7,655 bases of DNA from an uncultured bacterium (GCA_938009275.1 CALLHY010000051.1:1-7655); one strand, 5' to 3'. Shown: positions 1-6,737, numbered from the stretch's first letter. The notes: a model not told the origin generated them from the sequence alone. A program made the numbers and translations.

Positions 1-105
1 GTATAAGTCTTGTGGTTATCCACATCATTTCCCGTTTTTTTTGGGGGTATGCTTGTAACTTGTCTAATTGAATTGGCTACCTTAGCCTTGTATACTCGAA
101 GAATA

Positions 106-171
106 TTCTAGGTTTGTTAACAAATTTGGTCCCATAAACATGGGTACAATAGATAATGACTGAACCTAGAA
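106..171. repeat. Nested inverted repeats with a perfect 12-bp palindrome
   Basis: The outer arms TTCTAGGTT (106-114) and AACCTAGAA (163-171) are exact reverse complements. Inside them lie the perfect palindrome TTTGTTAACAAA (113-124) and a small hairpin CCCAT/ATGGG (131-135 and 140-144) with a 4-nt loop. The palindrome has the symmetry of a dimeric regulator's operator, and the whole could also fold as an RNA leader for the gene at 295. Both roles are inference; AT-rich spacers can produce such symmetry by chance. Confidence 0.4.
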
Positions 172-234
172 CCAGTGAGTTATCCTCCATACTTGGCAAA
201 ATCAACATGCATACCAGAAATTTGTGAGTAATTC

Positions 235-262
235 TTGACAAAAAGCGCACCTCGAAAATCAT
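235..262 (+). promoter_or_regulatory. Possible sigma70-type promoter for the pilin-like gene
   Basis: A perfect TTGACA (235-240) is followed after 16 nt by AATCAT (257-262), a weak -10 match. Transcription would begin about 25 nt before the start codon at 295, giving a short leader that contains the ribosome binding site. The -35 is convincing and the -10 is not. Confidence 0.25.
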
Positions 263-283
263 GAAAAAAAGAGAATAATATCC

Positions 284-289
284 AGGAGG
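284..289 (+). promoter_or_regulatory. Shine-Dalgarno site fixing the start at 295
   Basis: AGGAGG ends 5 nt before the ATG at 295. It supports this start over the internal ATG at 370, which has no comparable site and lies just before the hydrophobic helix. The 27-residue cytosolic leader is therefore probably real. Confidence 0.75.
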
Positions 290-294
290 CAAAA

Positions 295-795
295 ATGCCG
301 GATACAGAACAAACCAAAGCTGCACCAAAACAAGTAAAGCCCAGTGCAGATACTGCCAAGGCCGCCAATATGAAGGTTTCCCTGGTTGAGCTAATCATGA
401 TCCTGATGCTTGTGGGGTTGGTGTTTGTGTTCTTTTTTGGTATGAAGCAACTAAAAATCGACAAGGCAAATGAAGCCATAGCTCAAACCAAATTTGAAGC
501 AGTAATCCCCAATTTCCAAAAGCTTATTGCGGCCATGGAAGAATACCGTAAAGCAGACGAATTCGGCGATTATCCCGCGTTTTTGGAAGAATTGAACCTG
601 GGTGATATCAATACCGAAGACTTCAAGTTTGAATACGTGTTTGACACTTTAACCATTACCGCTACATCCCAAGCTTCATTTGGGAAAGCCGATATAAAGG
701 TTATATATAGCATCGGGGATAAGAGCTATAGCGTGGAAGACCCCAGCCCAGAAAAGAAGCCTACCGTGAAAGACGAGTGGCTGCCACAAGAATAA
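295..795 (+). CDS. Type IV pilin / pseudopilin-like membrane protein lacking the cleavage-site glycine
   Basis: This 166-residue protein has a charged, Ala/Lys/Pro-rich leader (residues 1-27), one hydrophobic helix (about 28-50), an amphipathic helical continuation (about 51-86) and a small beta-rich C-terminal domain (about 90-150). The helix begins VSLVELIMI, so a glutamate (E32) sits at the position of the conserved Glu+5 of type IV pilins and pseudopilins. The motif DYPAFLEEL just after the helix resembles the YPxxLxxL segment of GspG-like pseudopilins. However, the residue before the expected cleavage point is lysine (K27) where prepilin peptidase needs glycine, so processing is doubtful. 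It may be an uncleaved minor pilin-like component or an inner-membrane protein that has kept a pilin fold. No other secretion or pilus gene is visible nearby, and the terminator at 828 suggests it is the last or only gene of its transcript. Confidence 0.55.
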   Translation: MPDTEQTKAAPKQVKPSADTAKAANMKVSLVELIMILMLVGLVFVFFFGMKQLKIDKANEAIAQTKFEAVIPNFQKLIAAMEEYRKADEFGDYPAFLEELNLGDINTEDFKFEYVFDTLTITATSQASFGKADIKVIYSIGDKSYSVEDPSPEKKPTVKDEWLPQE

Positions 796-827
796 CGCTT
801 TAAACTACTTAGACTAATATTATGTAC

Positions 828-862
828 AAGCCGGCTTTATCAATGAAGCCGGCTTTTTGTTT
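828..862 (+). terminator. Rho-independent terminator of the pilin-like gene
   Basis: The 10-bp stem AAGCCGGCTT (828-837) pairs with AAGCCGGCTT (846-855) across an 8-nt loop and runs into TTTTTGTTT. Each arm is itself a palindrome. It lies 33 nt past the stop codon. Confidence 0.85.
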
Positions 863-896
863 CATGCGAACAAGTTTACCTGCTACTCCCTTGCAC

Positions 897-954
897 GAAT
901 TACGCATGAATTACGCATGGACTGCTAATGGGATGCGTAGTTCATCCGTAATTC
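897..954. repeat. Composite 22-bp inverted repeat made of four 11-mers
   Basis: GAATTACGCAT occurs twice exactly head to tail (897-907 and 908-918). After a 14-nt spacer, two inverted copies follow back to back: ATGCGTAGTTC (933-943) and ATCCGTAATTC (944-954), each with one change from the perfect inverse ATGCGTAATTC. The whole can form a near-perfect 22-bp hairpin with one mismatch and one position that would be G-U in RNA. There is no T run, so it is not a standard terminator. It looks like a member of an interspersed palindromic repeat family or a multi-site protein-binding element. Its family membership cannot be judged from one copy. Confidence 0.8.
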
Positions 955-1067
955 TAGAGTAAATCGTCCAAGGAATGATAATGAGCTGTAGAAGATGTTG
1001 GCTAGAAAACTATCCTCATGTTACCAACGAAGCGGTTGTTCGGATTCCAGCGATGTTTGCCATACAC

Positions 1068-1096
1068 AAAAAAAACCGGCTCATCAGAACCGGTTT
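1068..1096 (-). terminator. Rho-independent terminator of the S1-lysS operon
   Basis: Read on the minus strand, AAACCGG (1096-1090) pairs with CCGGTTT (1079-1073) across a 10-nt loop, and the second arm continues into an eight-T run (1075-1068). It begins 25 nt beyond the lysS stop codon. Confidence 0.85.
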
Positions 1097-1121
1097 AATA
1101 ATATGTACTATAGATTACTCG

Positions 1122-2618
1122 TTATATCCCTTTCATTTGGGGAAAGAGGATAACTTCCTTAATCGAATCGTTACCGGTTAGTAGCATTACCAAGCGATCG
1201 ATGCCAATACCTTGTCCGCCCATTGGGGGCATGCCGTATTCCAGGGCTTCCAAAAAGTCTTCGTCCACCACGTTTGCTTCGTCATCTCCCAGGGCTCTCA
1301 GGGCTGCCTGAGCTTCCAGGCGGGCACGTTGGTCCATGGGGTCGTTTAGCTCGCTAAAGGCATTGGAGAATTCATTTCCGGCAATTATCAGCTCAAAGCG
1401 GTCTGCTAAAAGTGGATTACCCGGTTTGGCTTTTGCCAGTGGGGAAATCTCTTTGGGGAAATCACAAACGAAGGTTGGCTGGATAAGCTTTGCTTCCACA
1501 AAGTGTTCATAAAGCAGTGCAATTAGCTTTCCCTTGCCTGCTCCACCGGGAATCTCTATGTGTTTGTCTTTACAGAAAGCCGCTAATGCGTCGAAGTTCA
1601 TACTATCCACATCCAAGCCGGTATATTCGTTCACCAGAGCAGGCATCGAAACTCTTCTCCATGTTCCGCCCAGGCTAACTTCATGGCCTTGATAGGTAAA
1701 TACGTCCTTGCCCACTATGTCTTTCGCCAAATGTTTGAACAATGCTTCGGCTATGTCCATCATTCCATTCAGGTCAGAATAGGCTTCGTAGAACTCCATT
1801 AAAGTGAACTCTGGATTGTGGGTTCTATCCATACCTTCATTGCGGAAGTTTTTGCCAATCTCGTAAACACGCTCAAACCCGCCTACAATCAGGCGTTTTA
1901 AGTATAGTTCTGTGGCGATGCGCAGGTATAGGTCAACGTCCAAAGTATTGTGATGAGTGATAAATGGACGGGCATTAGCTCCACCATACAGCGGTTGCAG
2001 GATAGGGGTTTCCACTTCCATATAGCCGCGGTCGTCCATAAACTTGCGAATGGCGGTAACTATCTGAGACCTGAGCTCAAACACCTTGCGATGATCGGGA
2101 TTTAGTAGTAAATCCAGATATCTTTTACGGTAGCGAAGCTCTATGTCGGCAAATTCATCAAAGCGGATGGTTTTGCCGTCTTCTACGCGTTCTTTTACGG
2201 CGGGTAGGGGACGTATGTTCTTGCTCAGCAAGGTTATCTTACTGCATTTTAAAGAATATTCACCAGCCTGGGTGAAAAAAAGTGTACCCTCTGCCTGAAC
2301 AAAGTCACCTGGATCGCAAAGCTTGAAGAGCTCATAATTCTCTTCTCCAAGCTCATTCTGCGCAACGTAAATTTGTATCCTGGCACTAATGTCTTCGATA
2401 TTGCCAAAGCCAATCTTGCCCTGACGGCGCATAGCCACCAGTCTTCCGGCTATAACTACAGATTCTTCGCGCTCAATCCAGCTATCTTTGTTGTTCAGCA
2501 AGGCGGAAATGAGATGGCTGCGTGAGGACTCTACAGGATAGGGATCAATGCCAAGGGCTTTGATCTTTTCCAGCTTTTCCTGACGCAGCCTGATAAATTG
2601 GTTGGGTTTCTGCTGCAT
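1122..2618 (-). CDS. lysS: Lysyl-tRNA synthetase, class II
   Basis: The product charges tRNA-Lys with lysine in the cytosol. At 498 residues it matches the usual bacterial LysS length (about 500). An N-terminal OB-fold anticodon-binding domain spans about 55-138 (GRLVAMRRQGKIGFGNIED). The class II catalytic core follows: motif 1 around MEVETPILQPLYGGANARPF (200-219), motif 2 at FRNEG...HNPEFTLMEFY (258-277), the lysine-pocket segment GNEFSNAFSELNDP (414-427) and motif 3 at GQGIGIDRLVML (468-479). The C-terminus, SIKEVILFPQMK, is typical. A segment of about 10 extra residues precedes the ELRYRKRYLDL stretch compared with E. coli. The gene lies 11 nt downstream of the S1 gene on the same strand. 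No Shine-Dalgarno sequence is visible in the AT-rich gap, so translation is probably coupled to the S1 gene. The chosen start gives the normal LysRS N-terminus (RLRQEKLEKIKALGIDPYP). Confidence 0.97.
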   Translation of the reverse strand: MQQKPNQFIRLRQEKLEKIKALGIDPYPVESSRSHLISALLNNKDSWIEREESVVIAGRLVAMRRQGKIGFGNIEDISARIQIYVAQNELGEENYELFKLCDPGDFVQAEGTLFFTQAGEYSLKCSKITLLSKNIRPLPAVKERVEDGKTIRFDEFADIELRYRKRYLDLLLNPDHRKVFELRSQIVTAIRKFMDDRGYMEVETPILQPLYGGANARPFITHHNTLDVDLYLRIATELYLKRLIVGGFERVYEIGKNFRNEGMDRTHNPEFTLMEFYEAYSDLNGMMDIAEALFKHLAKDIVGKDVFTYQGHEVSLGGTWRRVSMPALVNEYTGLDVDSMNFDALAAFCKDKHIEIPGGAGKGKLIALLYEHFVEAKLIQPTFVCDFPKEISPLAKAKPGNPLLADRFELIIAGNEFSNAFSELNDPMDQRARLEAQAALRALGDDEANVVDEDFLEALEYGMPPMGGQGIGIDRLVMLLTGNDSIKEVILFPQMKGI

Positions 2619-2629
2619 TTATATATAGT

Positions 2630-4168
2630 TTACAGGTCTTTAAATGGGTTATCTTCCGAGGGGTTCACCTTCTGATTGGCATATTTACGCCATTCTTCGT
2701 CGCTTCTTCCTCTTCCGCCGCCACCGCCTCTGCGTTGGGACGAGCCACTATCGCCGCGGTAGTTATCGCTTCGGTTGCCACGAGGTTCGCGGGCTTGGTT
2801 GTCTTCAAAGCGGGGACGTGCTTCGATAACTTCATCTGGGCCACGGTCTGTGTAATCCAGGGTTATTCTGCGGTTATCTTTGTCTAAAGCAGTAACCATT
2901 AGGGTAACCTGGTCGCCTGTTTTGAAGTTATCGGTTTTACGAATGCGTGATCTGGGAAGCAGACCGGTCACGCCTTCGGTGATGGTTACAAACACGCCGA
3001 AATTAGTAGAGCTTTCCACAATGCCTTCAAAGCCGGTTTCAAGCTTTACGAGTTCGTCTATATTATCCCAAGGATCTTCCTGCAAGGCTTTTAGAGAAAG
3101 GGATATTTTGCGGGTGTCCGGATCAATACGCAGTATCTGAACCTGCACGTATGTTCCTTCTTTCAGCACTTCACGAGGGTGAGCGATATTGCGGTTGCGG
3201 CTCATCTCCGAAATTGGGATTAGGCCTTCCACGCCGGGCTTCAGCTCCGCAAAGGCACCAAAATTGTGCAAACGTAAGATGCGGCAATTAATGGTATCAC
3301 CTTCATGAAGCTCGCTCATGGCGGATACGAAAGGATTCTCTTGTAATGCCTTTAACGACAGAGCAATCTTGTCGCCCTTAATTTCAAGTATCTTTACTTC
3401 GAGTTCCTGGCCTACTTTTAGTTCATCCTGTGGCTTAACCACGTGCTGCCAGGATATCTCGGATACGTGCATCAAACCTTCGATGCCACCAAGATCAATA
3501 AATGCGCCAAAGGTGGTCATGCGCATCACTACGCCTTTCACCACATCGCCCACATTAAGCTTCTTAAGGGCGGCTGCCTTGGTTTCCTGTTCTTGAGCTT
3601 CTGCCAACTGACGGTGCGAAACCACAATCCGGCGACAGTTTTCCGAGCATTCAATCACGATAAAGTCCAGAGTTTTGCCAATGAAAACACTGCTGTCTTC
3701 AGCAGGTCTTAAAGATACCTGAGAGAAGGGACAAAAAGCTCTTGCTCCCAATATATCTACATTAAATCCACCCTTAGTGGGCGAATATATCTTGCCCTGA
3801 ACGGGTATCTTCTTCTCGAAAGCATCGAGAATGGATTGCTTGTCCACATACTGCTTGGTTAAGCTTTTACCAACCACGTAGCCTTGATCGTTCTTGTCTA
3901 CCACGTAGCCTTTCAGGGTATCGCCTACGGCATATTGCAGTACGCCTTTTTCATCGGAAAATTCACCGATTTCGGCATATGCGTCGAACTTGCCACCCAA
4001 ATTAAGTATCAGGTATTGATCACTGATGCTTACGATAGGGGCTTCTACCACATCGCCTTTTTTGATTTCTGTTGTGTTTTGAAAGGATTCTTCGAGCATA
4101 CGAAGATATTCTTCTTTCAGTTCCTTCATTGCAGCTTTACTGCTAGTTTCACGCACCTTGTCTGACAT
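2630..4168 (-). CDS. rpsA: Ribosomal protein S1-type RNA-binding protein with Arg/Gly-rich tail
   Basis: S1 proteins bind mRNA at the 30S subunit and help initiation on weak ribosome binding sites. The 512 residues contain five S1 (OB-fold) repeats at about 36-105, 121-187, 205-274, 288-361 and 376-440. Repeats 3 and 4 are the most canonical (GVVMRMTTFGAFIDL...GLMHVSEISW; FGAFAEL...GLIPISEMS) and end in the linkers SLKALQENPF and SLKALQEDPW seen in true S1. E. coli S1 has six repeats; here residues 441-512 form a charged, disordered-looking tail with GGGGGRGR and other RG/RGD steps. A good AGGAGA site lies 5 nt before the start (minus strand, 4179-4174). It is the first gene of an operon with lysS and diverges from the lipoprotein gene at 4376. 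I could not find a convincing promoter in the 207-nt gap. A general S1-domain protein is the alternative to true rpsA. Confidence 0.85.
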   Translation of the reverse strand: MSDKVRETSSKAAMKELKEEYLRMLEESFQNTTEIKKGDVVEAPIVSISDQYLILNLGGKFDAYAEIGEFSDEKGVLQYAVGDTLKGYVVDKNDQGYVVGKSLTKQYVDKQSILDAFEKKIPVQGKIYSPTKGGFNVDILGARAFCPFSQVSLRPAEDSSVFIGKTLDFIVIECSENCRRIVVSHRQLAEAQEQETKAAALKKLNVGDVVKGVVMRMTTFGAFIDLGGIEGLMHVSEISWQHVVKPQDELKVGQELEVKILEIKGDKIALSLKALQENPFVSAMSELHEGDTINCRILRLHNFGAFAELKPGVEGLIPISEMSRNRNIAHPREVLKEGTYVQVQILRIDPDTRKISLSLKALQEDPWDNIDELVKLETGFEGIVESSTNFGVFVTITEGVTGLLPRSRIRKTDNFKTGDQVTLMVTALDKDNRRITLDYTDRGPDEVIEARPRFEDNQAREPRGNRSDNYRGDSGSSQRRGGGGGRGRSDEEWRKYANQKVNPSEDNPFKDL

Positions 4169-4375
4169 AAGTATCTCCTAACGACATTTCAGATTGACCA
4201 CGTTTTCCTAAGCCCTCATTTTGTAAAGGATTTTATTTAATACACGATCAGATATGATGATTAGCTCCAGTATGAAGACCTCGCTTGCAGAAATATGTTG
4301 ACACTTACCAATGCTTCTGGCAAACATGTTTGAGATACGATTTTAATAATTAACACACGAATAATGAGGTGAACA

Positions 4376-5461
4376 ATGAACAGATTTTCGATTATTGCCT
4401 TGCTAATAACTGCCTTGCTCGTTACAGCTTGCTGCAAAAACAAAACTGCCACCCATGCCAATGAGGATAAGCCTGGTTCCAATCTGAAACCTGCTCAAAC
4501 CAATCTTAATTTCACTGGCAGCACCCTGAAAGATAATTATGTCTGGGGGGGAGCCATGAACATGGCATGGAACGAGCTTCTGGATAGCTTTGTAAAAGAA
4601 AAGCTAATCCTGGATACTAATAATGAGCAAACCAGAGTAACCTTAGACAAGCTAAACAATCCTGTTTTTAGCAAACGGGATATGGATGCAGAAAGCTATT
4701 TTATAAAAAGCGGATATGGTCAAGCAACTGTAGATGCTATAAACAAAGAATGCAGAGCTAAGTTCCCAAATAAAAGCATTGCCGACTTACAGCTAAAGCT
4801 TGGCGCAAGAGACATCATTTCCTATGCCTATTTCCTAAAGGAGATAGAGTACCAGCTTGCTTTTGCCAGAAATACGCTAAAGTTTGGCGATAAAGAGGTG
4901 CAGGGCTTCACAGCGGATGGCAATTCATATTCGAATATCTACATCCTTGAGTATAAGAATAGGGATAACTTCCTTATCGGCATTAAGCTGAAAGATGAGA
5001 AAGACCAGATATTCCTGGGCAAGGGCTACCCCATGGACAATCCCGACGAAGCCGTTAAAAAACTGCGTGAGCTTGCTCCGCCACAAACAGATGGCGATTA
5101 TACTCTCGGCAGACCTATGAACAAAAAAGATGTCTTCCGCGCTCCCAGTATTAGCATGGAACACACCCGCGAATACAAAGAAATGCTGGGACATCGCGTT
5201 ACCAATAAAGCCCTGAAAAACTATGTGATTGGCTTTATGCAAGAAGTGCTGAAGTTTGATATGGACGAACGCGGTGCACGGGTTGAGAACGAAGCCTTAA
5301 TCGGCATGGTCACCTCGGTTGGCCCAACCCCTGACCCCTACAAACCCAAAGAACTAATTCTGGACAAGCCATATTGGATAATGATGAAACGCAGTAATTC
5401 AACCAATCCATATTTCCTCTTGGGCGTGAACAACACCTCATTCATGAAGGTAAAAAACTAA
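4376..5461 (+). CDS. Lipoprotein with a serpin-like C-terminal region
   Basis: Residues 1-18 are a lipoprotein signal peptide (basic start, hydrophobic core) with lipobox VTAC, cysteine 19 being the lipidation site. A Thr/Asn/Lys-rich linker (20-50) leads to a globular domain. No family is obvious at first sight, but the order of segments follows a serpin: SYAYFLKEIEYQLAF (149-163), a stretch like the strand-3A and following region; FRAPSISMEHTREYKEML (254-271), like the PKFKIE...L segment; FDMDERGARVENEA (294-307), like the EVNEEGTEAAAAT hinge; and DKPYWIMMKR...NPYFLLGV (330-351), like DHPFLFFIRD...ILFMGRV. The gap from hinge glycine G300 to P332 is 32 residues, near the usual 29-30. The hinge lacks the small residues needed for loop insertion, so a protease-inhibitor function is unlikely even if the fold is right. 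GAGGTGA precedes the start. The glycerate-kinase-like gene follows 13 nt downstream, probably in the same transcript. The signal peptide is secure; the serpin relationship is inference. Confidence 0.6.
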   Translation: MNRFSIIALLITALLVTACCKNKTATHANEDKPGSNLKPAQTNLNFTGSTLKDNYVWGGAMNMAWNELLDSFVKEKLILDTNNEQTRVTLDKLNNPVFSKRDMDAESYFIKSGYGQATVDAINKECRAKFPNKSIADLQLKLGARDIISYAYFLKEIEYQLAFARNTLKFGDKEVQGFTADGNSYSNIYILEYKNRDNFLIGIKLKDEKDQIFLGKGYPMDNPDEAVKKLRELAPPQTDGDYTLGRPMNKKDVFRAPSISMEHTREYKEMLGHRVTNKALKNYVIGFMQEVLKFDMDERGARVENEALIGMVTSVGPTPDPYKPKELILDKPYWIMMKRSNSTNPYFLLGVNNTSFMKVKN

Positions 5462-5474
5462 TTCACTTACGCCA

Positions 5475-6638
5475 ATGAACCAGGTTATACCAGCTATTGG
5501 GAAAGCCTTGCATGAATTTGCGGGCTTTCCTTATATGTGCTCACTGCTGAAAAGCTACCCTTTTGCAGAGCAGATTAATGTACTTTGCATCGGTAAAAGC
5601 GCATACCCCATGGCATTGGCAGCAACCAATACTTTAAACCAATTGGGGATTGACTACAGCGGTTATCTATTAACCAAATACCAGCATGCTCCGCAGCCTG
5701 TCCCCAAGCTAATAACCCTGGAAGCCGGACATCCTCTGCCAGACGAGAACTCAGTAACGCATAGCCGGGTGATTATGACCTGGCTGAAGTCGCTTAGTCC
5801 TAAGTCCGAACTGCTTATTTTGCTTTCTGGTGGAGGCAGTGCCTTGTTCGAAATCCCGGCAACAGGCTTCACCCTTACAGACGTTATAAATGCCAACAAA
5901 AGCTTGCTGGTGAGCGGATTAAGCATTGCAGAAATGAACCGCAAACGCCAGGCTTTGTCCGCCGTGAAGCAAGGCAAAGCACTAAATGCCACTAAAGCCG
6001 GCAAAGTGCTATGTCTCGCCCTGTCGGACGTTGCGGATAACGATCCGGCAGTTATTGCCTCTGCGCCTTTCTACCCATCTGATGCCAAGAGATTAAGCCA
6101 AAGTCATTATTACTATGCTAATCCCGAACTCGGCCAGGTATTGGACTATCACATAATTGGTGATAATCTATCCCTACTAAACACTCTGAAGCCATATCTA
6201 AAGGGAGAGGCAATTATCCACCAGCCCTATTGCAGCATTAATGTAGATTGTTTTGCTGCTTACCTTGCGGACTTTGCCATTACCAACAGGGACGGAGCAT
6301 TTCATCTCTGGGGCGGTGAGACACCATTGAAGGTAATAGGCGATGGATATGGTGGACGCTGTACGCATCTCGCACTGGATTTTGCCATCAGGATTGCCGG
6401 ACAAAAGGGCATTAGCCTAACCTGTTACGCCAGTGATGGTAATGATAACCTTGCCAGTGTTGCCGGAGCTTATGTTGATGGCAATACCTGTAACAAACTA
6501 AGAGACAAAGGCATAGACGCGGCAACATATCTGTGCCAATGTGATTCCTACTCTGCCCTGAAAGCTATCGGAGCAATTATAGCCCCTTTCCCGAGCCGCA
6601 TTAATGTAAACGACCTGTTTGTGCTGCAAAGCTTCTAA
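5475..6638 (+). CDS. Glycerate 2-kinase (DUF4147/MOFRL) family protein with altered motifs
   Basis: Members of this family (GckA/TtuD type) phosphorylate D-glycerate to 2-phosphoglycerate with ATP in the cytosol. The family is clear from its N-terminal DUF4147 domain: GKSAYPMA (40-47), AGHPLPD (84-90), SGGGSALFEIP (118-128), LSDVADNDPAVIASAP (183-198), IIGDN (227-231). The C-terminal MOFRL part adds GGETPLKVIGDGYGGR (280-295), DGNDN (321-325), NDSY-like CDSYSAL (356-362) and NVNDL (377-381). At 387 residues it is somewhat shorter than the usual 410-450. Several signature positions differ from what I recall as consensus: RKHLS reads RQALS, GGRNQELAL reads GGRCTHLAL, DGTDGPTDAAGA reads DGNDNLASVAGA, and TGPTGTNVNDL reads APFPSRINVNDL. 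Substrate or activity may therefore have changed. The gap to the upstream lipoprotein gene is 13 nt with no strong ribosome binding site, suggesting coupling. Family assignment is firm, exact substrate is not. Confidence 0.85.
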   Translation: MNQVIPAIGKALHEFAGFPYMCSLLKSYPFAEQINVLCIGKSAYPMALAATNTLNQLGIDYSGYLLTKYQHAPQPVPKLITLEAGHPLPDENSVTHSRVIMTWLKSLSPKSELLILLSGGGSALFEIPATGFTLTDVINANKSLLVSGLSIAEMNRKRQALSAVKQGKALNATKAGKVLCLALSDVADNDPAVIASAPFYPSDAKRLSQSHYYYANPELGQVLDYHIIGDNLSLLNTLKPYLKGEAIIHQPYCSINVDCFAAYLADFAITNRDGAFHLWGGETPLKVIGDGYGGRCTHLALDFAIRIAGQKGISLTCYASDGNDNLASVAGAYVDGNTCNKLRDKGIDAATYLCQCDSYSALKAIGAIIAPFPSRINVNDLFVLQSF

Positions 6639-6737
6639 GCTCTTTGGGATTACAATGCATTAATGTGAACTTCGCACACCAATGCGGGTGTAACTTGTTC
6701 AAACCAAGTAATGGTGCCAGAATTGCCATGCTAAAAA

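Larger units (their letters stand above)
1..294. other. Gene-free left flank upstream of the pilin-like gene
   Basis: No reading frame here looks like a protein. The open frames entering from the left edge stop by about position 71 and are too short to identify, so a gene tail at the edge cannot be excluded. The stretch holds a TTATCCACA match (16-24), a perfect palindrome and nested inverted repeats (106-171), and a TTGACA hexamer (235-240), so it is probably the regulatory leader of the gene at 295. Confidence 0.5.
796..1121. other. Gene-free convergent intergenic region
   Basis: This 326-nt stretch separates the pilin-like gene from the 3' end of lysS. It holds the terminator of the first (828-862), a composite inverted repeat (897-954) and the terminator of the second (1068-1096). 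The open frame starting at 975 runs through the lysS terminator and into lysS antisense and has no ribosome binding site, so I do not regard it as a gene. I see nothing recognisable between 955 and 1065. Confidence 0.6.

Noticed and set aside
975..1181. 68-codon plus-strand open frame in the intergenic region
   Set aside because: It runs through the lysS terminator and into lysS antisense, has no ribosome binding site, and its protein has unremarkable composition.
3884..4165. Long open frames antisense to the S1 gene and other operon genes
   Set aside because: They are shadows of clearly coding minus-strand frames with recognised domains, and lack their own start signals or recognisable content.
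4298..4326. TTGACA (4298-4303) as promoter of the serpin-like lipoprotein gene
   Set aside because: At 16-18 nt spacing no -10-like hexamer is present (CAAACA at 17 nt), so I could not support a promoter call.
6598..6670. Near-identical 14-mers GCATTAATGTAAAC (6598-6611) and GCATTAATGTGAAC (6657-6670), with a third shorter copy at 6235-6245
   Set aside because: Two of the copies encode Ile-Asn-Val in the kinase-family gene and the core CATTAATG is itself palindromic; the similarity does not extend outward, so it is probably chance.
6676..6709. Hairpins ACACC/GGTGT (6676-6691) and ACTTG/CAAGT (6693-6709) as terminators between the convergent genes
   Set aside because: Stems are only 5 bp and neither is followed by a T run on either strand.
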